Assembly (NCBI RefSeq): GCF_003144195.1
Contig: NW_020290031.1
Span: 132,635-196,634 of the forward strand
DNA from: Ceraceosorus guamensis
Lineage: Eukaryota > Basidiomycota > Exobasidiomycetes > Ceraceosorales > Ceraceosoraceae
DNA: 64,000 nucleotides
Direction of reading: 5' to 3'
Below the pieces are notes generated by a model that saw nothing but the letters and a program-made list of their open reading frames with translations, was not told the origin of the DNA and did not search any database. Shown piece by piece: positions 57,101 to 64,000 of this stretch (position 1 is the stretch's first letter; each line of letters starts with the position of its first letter). Made by a program: the position numbers and the translations under genes.

Positions 57101-57939
57101 GGCAGACCTTCTTTCTTCGGACTGACCCACGCACCGCACCTAACTCACTGTCTGTCCTCTCAAGCGATCATTCTCAGCCCCCTATCGCGAACCAGATCCG
57201 CGCTAACATCATGTACAAACTCGACGTGCTAACAAGATCCCCCTTCTCACGCAAATCTCGAATAGAATGACATTGCTTTACGAGCGTGGACACGAATGGA
57301 GTTGTGTACGGGCCAGAGCGGATGAGGTGCGCGCGAGTCGTGAGCAACTGATCAAACACTCAGACTCACGACTTATAGTGTAAGTGCAGGTGCAGTTGCT
57401 GCTGTATGCAGCGCGCACAAACTGGCCGGCCATCACAATGACTGAATGCTTCACGCGTATAGCGTATAGCGCCTGCATGTGAAGTCTGGTGCGCACAGAC
57501 GCCCGGGGGGTGCAGCGCAGGCGAGCAAGAGCTTCGGTCAAAACGGCTTCTTCTGAAAGAGTGGTGGGTCGCTCGCACCTCTGCTCCTCGTCCATACATC
57601 TTCATCAGCACTTTGATTCGTGGATTCTTGTGCATGTTCAAGCGCACCTATCAACGTCCCAGCATTTGATTCAGCATCCAGCACCATCCATCGGCACATT
57701 CTCTCTCGACCGCCCACATCTCTTCTCTCATCGTACCCACGCAGTCAGGCCGCATACACGAACACGCTCGCCTTTTGCTTCTCTCTCTCTCTCTCTCACT
57801 CTCTCACTCTCACACAAGCCTGCCTGATTGCGGGGCATGCACAGTCACCCTTTGCGCCGCGCAGTCTTCCTGCCCTTCGACAATCTTCACTTCCTTGGCC
57901 ATCTCACGTAGCTGCACTTCAAAACGCATCCCCCCCATC
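57101..57939. other. Intergenic region with CT-rich promoter tract
   Basis: This is the 3' region of the SQ/TQ gene and the promoter of Eaf7. Dispersed-motif copies occur at about 57332-57380. From about 57690 the + strand becomes C/T-rich, including a CT microsatellite (57781-57813), a likely core-promoter or leader element. No gene was found. Confidence 0.45.
57781..57813 (+). repeat. CT microsatellite in Eaf7 promoter
   Basis: About 15 CT dinucleotides with a few CA interruptions lie 130-160 nt before the Eaf7 start codon. The position fits a pyrimidine-rich leader element. Confidence 0.75.
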
Positions 57940-59364
57940 ATGTCAGCAGCTTCGGACTTGGCTTCGCCGGGCCCAAGCGCTGAGCTGTCGGCAGGTGCAG
58001 CCGATGCCCAATTCTTGCGTCTCGTAGGACAACATCGACCCCTCGGACCTCACAAACACTTCAACTCCATCCCCGTCCTCGTCGCGCTCTCTAGACGATC
58101 TGCGATCAAGAGGGAAGCGGATGAAGAGCAGCAGGAGGAAGGGAGCGATGGTAGCAGCCGTGATCGGACAGTCGAGCTCGAAGGCGAAAGTGGTGGTGGC
58201 GGGGCGACGGATGCTGAGATTGCTACGTTGGATGGCCACATTATACGCCTCAGATTGGATGAGCTGTACGATGTCAAGGGGCTCGAGGAGCTGGTGAGTG
58301 GGAGGGGCCCAACCTGCACGGCACGACGCTTTGTGGTCCTTTTGAGGGTTCCGCGAATGCCCAGTCATATTGACACTTGTCCGACTTTGTGCTCTCAGGA
58401 AGAAGCAGCTACGCGAACTCAATTCGGTCTGCGCTCCGAGTCCGCTTCTCCTTCTTCGAGTCCCGAAGCAGATCACGAGACCAGCGGCATGTCGAGGCGC
58501 AACACATCCTGGAAACATCCCAGATTTGGCAGCGGCATACTGCGATTGGCGGGTGTGGGCGGTAGATCGAGAACGTCGACGGCATCTGGCGCAGTAGAAG
58601 GAGATGCGGGTGGATCTGCAAGGGCTCAAACACCTTTGGGCCACTCGCTTTTGCCCTCGATCATCGCCAAAGGCTCGAGGCATGAGTTCGGATTGCCTTT
58701 CGACGACGGCTTCGATGATTTGGTGCACGCTCGTAGGCTGGTATCTGCAGAATCGAAGCACAACGTCAGCAGCGATGACGAGCTCAGCGATATCGATCCT
58801 GATCGTGAGTACAAGAGAGAAGAGAATGACGAGGGAGACGACGCCAAGGCCGATGCCGAGCAGCAAGAGGAAGATGATGAGGAAGGTGGAGAAGTGCGAG
58901 AAGCGCAGGAAAAGCCTCGCCGTACGCGGGGCTCGACGCAACGGTCTTCCAAAAGGCGAAAGACGGAGAAGGAAGCTGCGGATGGGGATGGGGATCACGA
59001 GGAGACCAATGCGGCCGAGGAGGAGGAGGAAGAGCAGCAGGATGAAGATGAAGACGAGCAGAATGAGGAGGTGGATGATGACGAGGAGGAAGAAGAGGAG
59101 GAGGAGGAGGATGAGGCGCAGTCGACACGCTCTGGTCGACGTGGCGGTCAAAGCAGTGCTGAACATAACAGCCGTAAGCGCACGCGAAGCAACAGGTCTT
59201 CAACAGCAGCAGCAGCTGCTGCTCAGCCAGCTTCGGCTTCCAAGGCTGGGACCAAAAAGAAGGGCCAGAGCGATGCGTCTGGAAGCTCTCTGGCAGTCGA
59301 ACAAGGCCAACCTTCCAAGTCTACAAGGAGCAGCACGGCACCAAGGAGGAGCACCAGACGTTGA
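57940..59364 (+). CDS. EAF7: Eaf7/MRGBP-family subunit of NuA4 histone acetyltransferase
   Basis: The frame from ATG 57940 includes a likely intron at 58294-58398 (105 nt, GTGAGT...CAG, phase 0, no stop). Its removal gives 439 residues. The N-terminal CT20 domain reads FLRLVGQHRPLGPHKHFNSI and later IIRLRLDELYDVKGLEEL. Compare the family pattern GHRPVGxNKHFHM ... LDELYDLxALDEL. The domain is split by a ~45-residue Glu/Ser/Gly insert. A second conserved patch, EFGLPFDDGFDDLVHARRL, follows at about 255. The C-terminal half is acidic and then basic, with a run of Glu/Asp and Lys/Arg. Eaf7 with Eaf3 and Eaf5 forms the TINTIN module of NuA4, which acetylates H4/H2A in chromatin and also works during elongation. 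The start sits on MSAASDLASPG after C/T-rich leader sequence. The main doubt is intron retention, because the frame stays open through it. Confidence 0.8.
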   Translation: MSAASDLASPGPSAELSAGAADAQFLRLVGQHRPLGPHKHFNSIPVLVALSRRSAIKREADEEQQEEGSDGSSRDRTVELEGESGGGGATDAEIATLDGHIIRLRLDELYDVKGLEELVSGRGPTCTARRFVVLLRVPRMPSHIDTCPTLCSQEEAATRTQFGLRSESASPSSSPEADHETSGMSRRNTSWKHPRFGSGILRLAGVGGRSRTSTASGAVEGDAGGSARAQTPLGHSLLPSIIAKGSRHEFGLPFDDGFDDLVHARRLVSAESKHNVSSDDELSDIDPDREYKREENDEGDDAKADAEQQEEDDEEGGEVREAQEKPRRTRGSTQRSSKRRKTEKEAADGDGDHEETNAAEEEEEEQQDEDEDEQNEEVDDDEEEEEEEEEDEAQSTRSGRRGGQSSAEHNSRKRTRSNRSSTAAAAAAQPASASKAGTKKKGQSDASGSSLAVEQGQPSKSTRSSTAPRRSTRR

Positions 59365-59445
59365 GTTGGTCGCATCTCTGAACGGGATATTGGTCAGTCT
59401 TTTGGTCTCATCGTGCATCGCATCATCGGCACAAAAGCACTGCAC

Positions 59446-59451
59446 AATAAA
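59446..59451 (+). terminator. Candidate poly(A) signal for Eaf7
   Basis: AATAAA lies 82 nt after the Eaf7 stop in the short convergent gap before the bZIP stop. The position is suitable for 3'-end formation. Fungal signals are degenerate, so this is only a candidate. Confidence 0.4.
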
Positions 59452-59642
59452 GGAACACATGTATTTTACAACAAAAATACAACAAGACGAGCGAGTATCA
59501 TGAAAAGCAAAACGGACTTCTAAGCGTCCCTTGCGAAAGTTCCGACGTACGAGGGGAGAAGTCTTGCATGCGGAGAATCGAGTCGCGGACGGCTCGAGAT
59601 CGCCCAGCGATGGTGAAACAACATTCGGTAAGTGTTGGCGTG

Positions 59643-61232
59643 TTAGAGTAAGATGCGGCCATCAGAATCGCAATTGAAAACGCCAAAGCAGCAAGCGTTG
59701 TCGTCCCCCGCTGAAGTGCCCGTCTGTGCAAAAGAGTTCGATGAAGAAGTGCCTTGGAGATTGTTGCCGACCTGAGCGCTGCTGTACTGGTTCGCATTGC
59801 TGCCAAGCGAAGGATCAAATTGATGATTGGGGAGCTGAGCGAGCTCGGAGTAGATGGTGGGGTGCATCTGATGGTTGAAGTGTTGAGGTGGAACGCTTGC
59901 CTGCTCGAGGGATGCTGCACTTGCTGCTGTGTCGGAGGGCTCGTCGTTAGACCGGGAAGCTGAGCAATGCATCGGCTGGCAAGGCTGTGGTGTTCGAGCA
60001 TAAACGCTTGCGTCGTGATGGTCGGATCTCACGGACGAGACGCGCGGTCTGCTGGCCGCTTCCCGAACGATGCTGCTTCCCATCGTCCTGGGCCGATTCT
60101 CGTGAGTAGCGCTGTGCGATGGGGCATCATAGGTAGCGCACGGCGATTCTGCAGGAGGTACAAAGTTCCAATCGACGCTGAAGGAGGCGGGGGTGCAAGG
60201 AGGCGCCATGGCCGAAGAGGGAGAAGTTCCAATGGTCGAGTGAGGTGTGCTCTGCGTGGAACCGATGGACGTTGCTGGGCGAGCAGCGTTCCACGTCTCT
60301 GTCCTTCTTCTGACCTGCCTCGCGCTGTCATGAATAGCGTCGAAGCCTGATGGTGGTCCTCTACGAAAGGATAAAAGTGCATTGTGAGCATGCGCTCCTG
60401 TGGAAGCTTCACTAGGCGACCACACAGAGGGCTGCTGCATGCTGCTAGAGAGGCGGTGGTCGACCCCAGCGCCATTTGTCGTGGACGCCGACACCGACCT
60501 TGTGGGTCTGATGTTCGCGTGCGATCCGAAATGTCTTTGAGCATCAAGATTGGGAGGCAACATGGGAGTCGCTGCGTCATCACCATCTTTACTTCCAACT
60601 TTCAAATTAGAAACGCCACTCGGCGCGGGTCTGGAGTCGGCCCGCTGAGAGAGCCATGCCTGCCTCCGCTCATCTGTGCTTGCTATCGCGTTTCTCAGGC
60701 TGATCATGGCAGCGTTCACATTCCTGACATGTCCCTCGAGCACCGACATGGCCTCACGCTGAGGCGAGCGATCAAAGGGGTGGATCGAAGCTCAGCCTTT
60801 GCTTCTACAACCTCAATCCGAGGCATCGTGATGGCTTACAATTTGACTCTGTTCCTGCGCGGTTGCCTGGCAGTCCGAGCATTGACTGGCAGTAGAGGCG
60901 GTGCTTGCGACTGCAGTCTGATCCATGCAGAGCAGCAGGGATGGGTCCTTCACATCCTCTTCCTCGGATTGCGCATCGATCTCCTCCTCCCCTTCCGCAT
61001 CAGCGTCCCCAACAGAAATCGAACGCGACCCTTCGGCGGCATCAGGGATCAGCTCCTCTTCGGGTGCCGCGAGGCCAGAGCTTCGTCTCAAAGCTGCATT
61101 CTCCGCTCTAAGCTTCTTGACGGCCTCTTCCAAATCTCTCAGATGCGCCGCTTTGCGCTCGCGAAATGCTCGTTGCGTCAAGAGTTGCCTCGAGGGCTCC
61201 AGATCCAGATTGGGACGTCGGCCTCGCGCCAT
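59643..61232 (-). CDS. bZIP transcription factor, Yap/AP-1-like basic region
   Basis: Two exons, 61232-60840 and 60758-59643, join in phase 0 across an 81-nt GTAAGC...CAG intron to 502 residues. The basic region is at the very N-terminus (GRRPN, then QLLTQRAFRERKAAHL at 16-31). The leucine zipper has L34, L41 and L48 in heptad spacing. The QRAFRERK core is typical of the fungal Yap/Pap1 group, whose members bind TTAC/TGAC half-sites and control oxidative-stress or metal responses. An acidic stretch follows (about 68-90), then a short helix REAMSVLEGHVRNVNAAMIS, then a long Ser/Pro/His-rich region. The protein ends CCFGVFNCDSDGRILL, with three cysteines within seven residues, a feature recalled from related fungal bZIPs and possibly redox- or metal-sensing. 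Which Yap paralog it is cannot be decided. The start is the first ATG and leaves just 15 residues before the basic region. Confidence 0.88.
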
Positions 61233-64000
61233 GCTGGTGTGTGAGATTGCTGCAACTGTTGTGTTGACCAGTTTAAGATGTGGTCCGGTTGGAAAAATGC
61301 GACTTTAGTGACGTCGCCGCGGCGGCAGTAGCTGCGGATGCTTCTAACTAATTGACCTGGATGAGGGCGGAGATGTCGAGTGATTAGGGAGTTGGTGGTC
61401 TCGGATTCACTTGGCGCCGACGGCGTCAATCGTTGCGATAAGACCTGCCGAAAAGCCTGACCTTTTGGACCATTCTGCGATTGTCTCGTGCAGATGAGTT
61501 CCCTTCTTCAGAGGTGCAGAGGTGCAAGGCTTGACAAGGGGATGGATGGATAGATAAGGCACGAGAGATGCGCAAGGATAGGTCTTGCTCACGATCGAGT
61601 GTGATTGAACCACGAATCTGAATCAAATGTCTGACCTGACATGCATGCAAGCGAGGGCTGTATACCCATAATTGGTGGGATGCGCGCGCGGACGCAATGA
61701 CACGCGTGCTCGTACGCCACCAATTAAGTCACGCCTGCAGTCAGCATGAGTATTGCATGCGCGCTCCCACCTCAGCATCCATATGTGCGTTCCGGCTGCA
61801 CTCACCTGAGCGGAGTTGGTTCCGTCAGACCCGCCCGCGCATGCAAGGCGGTCGAACCCAGCAAGCAGCATGCTGCTGCTGCGAGATGCTCCCAATCGTG
61901 ACTCGTGACTGTGAGTCGTGAGACTGTGTGAATGCTGCCGCCCTGATTCGTCGTGAATCTGAATGGGTCAGATGTGGTTAGCAGCTGGGACACGTGGTCC
62001 TGCCTTTGTGAACCAACGCGCAGTATGCCCTGCCTCAACTGTGCGCAAGGTCGCTGCAAAAAGGAGACTCACTCCCAAGGTGTGGCTCGCTCATGACTTG
62101 AAATTCTTGATCATGAGTCTCATCAGACACGAGAGTCGTGTCTTGCACATCACTACTATCGTGAATGTTGAACTATAAGCATCAAGATTGATTTCAATGT
62201 TGGATCGAACGTTTGAATGTCATTTTGACTCTATGCTCTGGTGGTAATCCTAGGTCACGTGCGCACAGCGTTCTATCTTGAGCCTGACAGTCTGGAGTTT
62301 CAAGTCAAAGTGGCCATGACTCAAGACTCACAAGTCACGACTCGTGTACCATCAAAAACATCGCGCGCACGACCCAGGCGTGCGAAGCTTTGTCGCGACG
62401 CGACTGTCACTCGTGATCACCCCTATCAGAGAATCATGTAGCATCGATGGCGTGCTCAAGTCTCCTCGTAAGTCCAGCTCAGCCCCGAGACACCAAGGAG
62501 GAGCACGGACGGGAGATGGTGCGTGCGTGGCGGCGTCGAGTCGTTGTGGGGATGTGTGCATGGCCGAGACGGTTCATGCACGTGATTCATCCATGCAGCT
62601 GCTCCCTCAGTCAAGACTTGATGAGAGCAGAGCAGCGTCTATTCGGCTCAGCTCAAGATTCCTACGTCACTCGACAACCCGCATTCATCAATCTTCTCAT
62701 TAAGGCATGCTTCGGACCCACCGGAGAAATGGTCGTGCGGGACTCTCGCCCCAATCGCTTGAGCGACTCTCTGTGTGCGGCTGCAACCTCGCTTGCGTTT
62801 GCCTGGCCCTTTGGTGGCTGACAGGTTATGCTGCTGTGCACACATATATGAGGACAATCGAGCTCGATCGGGAGACAAGTTGGAGAGGGCGTAGGTGCAG
62901 GACGCCATTTAGCTCGAGACTCAGGAGCTCGCTGAGTCTGAGCCGGTCGCTAGAATTGGATCAGCTCGACGAGTGTCTTGCAGACAAAAGACAAACACAG
63001 CTTGCCCGGTAGCTGTCGGAAGCATACACTCATGGACCGAATCGCGGATGATGGTGTTAGTCAACATGCAAGCTGGACAATCTGCGACGTTTGACTAAGC
63101 CGCAGCGGGTGAGGTTCTGGTGCTGCTAATTGGATCGAGTGCGAGTGCGAGTGCTGCCCGCGAGGCCGCGTCGTCGACGCAGCAGGCAGGTCTCGGCTCG
63201 GCAATCGGTCTGTCTCAGCCGATCAATGCACGCGCGGCTGTCGTGGGAAGATGCGCGGCTACACAATTGCTGCATGCTGTCTCATTTGGGGGATACTCGC
63301 GTTGGATACCGAAGCATGATGAGCTACGCGTCATGCTGTGCGCTTGACCCCTACCTGGCCAAAGCCAGCAGTAAGCATCATTCACGAGCACCGACGATGG
63401 ATGGTGAGTTGGATCACCCACCGTTTTTCACCTCGCACGCTGTGCGATCGTGATTGCTATTAGCTGCACCGAGGTCCTCAACAGCCGCACATACATGTAC
63501 CTCAGTCCACCACTGTGACTAGTGGACTAAGTACTGCCACAGTAGACTTGGCGTCTGCTAGGGTACTGTACCCTATGCAGCGGGGCGCACCAGCGCGCCA
63601 CGAGTTCGAACTCCGATCGTCATCTTACGCATTTCCAGGATCGTGAGCGCGGCGCAGCAAGGAGTTGCGCAGGTGCACCACGGAGCGAGGTGGGTGACAC
63701 GTGCACCGCATTTTCTTTGAAGCCATCTTGCTCTTGCCGTCCCGCTGTATACTTGACTTCCATGGCTCTGCGGCTTCTATGCAAGCACAGAGCGCGGAAT
63801 GATGCGCTTCCAAATTCAACCACGTGGAAGAGGGCAGACGTCGAAAGTGAAGATGGAAGTACTCCGCCCTGCAAGGGATGCAATCAAAATGCTCTTCACG
63901 GCGCTGATAACTCGTGACTTCAATGGCCCGCAAGTTTTGAAGCTGCAGCAGACCTGTCAGGGCGCTATCGGGAAAACGTCGCGAACGATGAATCACCCAT
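61233..64000. other. Intergenic region at right edge
   Basis: No supported gene. It carries the densest motif clusters of the window (61894-61965, 62091-62170, 62316-62346). Near 63600 a TTCGAACTCC string has no cloverleaf around it. A gene continuing past the edge cannot be excluded. Confidence 0.5.
61894..62346. repeat. Largest cluster of the dispersed TGACTC/TGAATC motif
   Basis: Three sub-clusters lie in 450 nt. The first has ATCGTGACTCGTGACTG, then GTGAGTCGTGAG and ATTCGTCGTGAATCTGAAT. The second has CTCATGACTTG, ATGAGTCTC and GAGAGTCGTG. The third has GACTCAAGACTCACAAGTC followed by ACGACTCGTG. Direct and inverted copies alternate, so parts could form imperfect hairpins. Confidence 0.65.

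Noticed and set aside
57943-59166. 407-codon frame antisense to Eaf7
   Set aside because: The Leu/Phe/Ile-rich appearance comes from the reverse complement of the GAG/GAA acidic tract. The sense strand carries the conserved CT20 domain.
63595-63620. Second tRNA-like string with TTCGAACTCC
   Set aside because: The upstream 70 nt do not fold into a cloverleaf and lack an A box.
1-64000. Search for transposons and virus-like elements
   Set aside because: No reverse transcriptase, integrase, transposase or capsid-type motifs and no long terminal direct or inverted repeats were recognised in any frame.

Overview
The window is nuclear DNA from a basidiomycete fungus. The best fit is the smut/Exobasidium lineage (Ustilaginomycotina), although the clade is inferred and not proven. 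The evidence is a GC-rich sequence, short introns (mostly 65-140 nt) with GTGAGT/GTAAGT donors and CAG/TAG acceptors, long Ser-rich disordered proteins, and a gene set that is all eukaryotic. No tRNA, rRNA, CRISPR array, transposon or virus-like element could be supported.

I rebuilt sixteen protein genes by joining exons where reading phase and family motifs agree. From left to right: a Msb2-type signalling mucin (+, 3475-6442); a WW-domain protein (-, 7197-10721); an eight-exon METTL3/Ime4 m6A methyltransferase (-, 12208-14033); NAD-dependent glutamate dehydrogenase (+, 15741-19187); an eight-exon M50B-like membrane metalloprotease with three tiny exons (+, 20328-21837); an alpha/beta hydrolase (+, 22858-24141); an SH3 protein (+, 25563-27917); the Paf1-complex subunit Ctr9 (-, 28587-32843); a large FHA-domain protein (+, 33850-37773); the rRNA-processing protein Cgr1 (-, 38096-38790); an LRR-like orphan (+, 39554-41854); a giant disordered protein with a cysteine-pair domain (+, 44789-50278); a secreted intradiol dioxygenase (-, 50783-52138); an SQ/TQ-rich disordered protein (+, 53971-57100); the NuA4 subunit Eaf7 (+, 57940-59364); and a bZIP factor (-, 59643-61232).

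Most of these are housekeeping or regulatory functions: transcription elongation (Ctr9), histone acetylation (Eaf7), ribosome assembly (Cgr1), RNA methylation (METTL3), nitrogen metabolism (GDH) and surface sensing (Msb2). They are not an operon or a metabolic cluster. The secreted dioxygenase, the alpha/beta hydrolase and the mucin are the genes most likely to face the environment.

Intergenic DNA fills 1-3474, most of 41855-44788, 52139-53970 and 61233-64000. It carries a recurring short motif family built on GTGAATC / TTGAATC / GTGACTC and their complements, which I almost never see inside exons. The most interesting gene-level signals are micro-exons of 13, 14, 18 and 19 nt whose inclusion is required by family motifs, and three phase-0 introns whose lengths are multiples of three and contain no stop, so retaining them would insert 35-44 residues.
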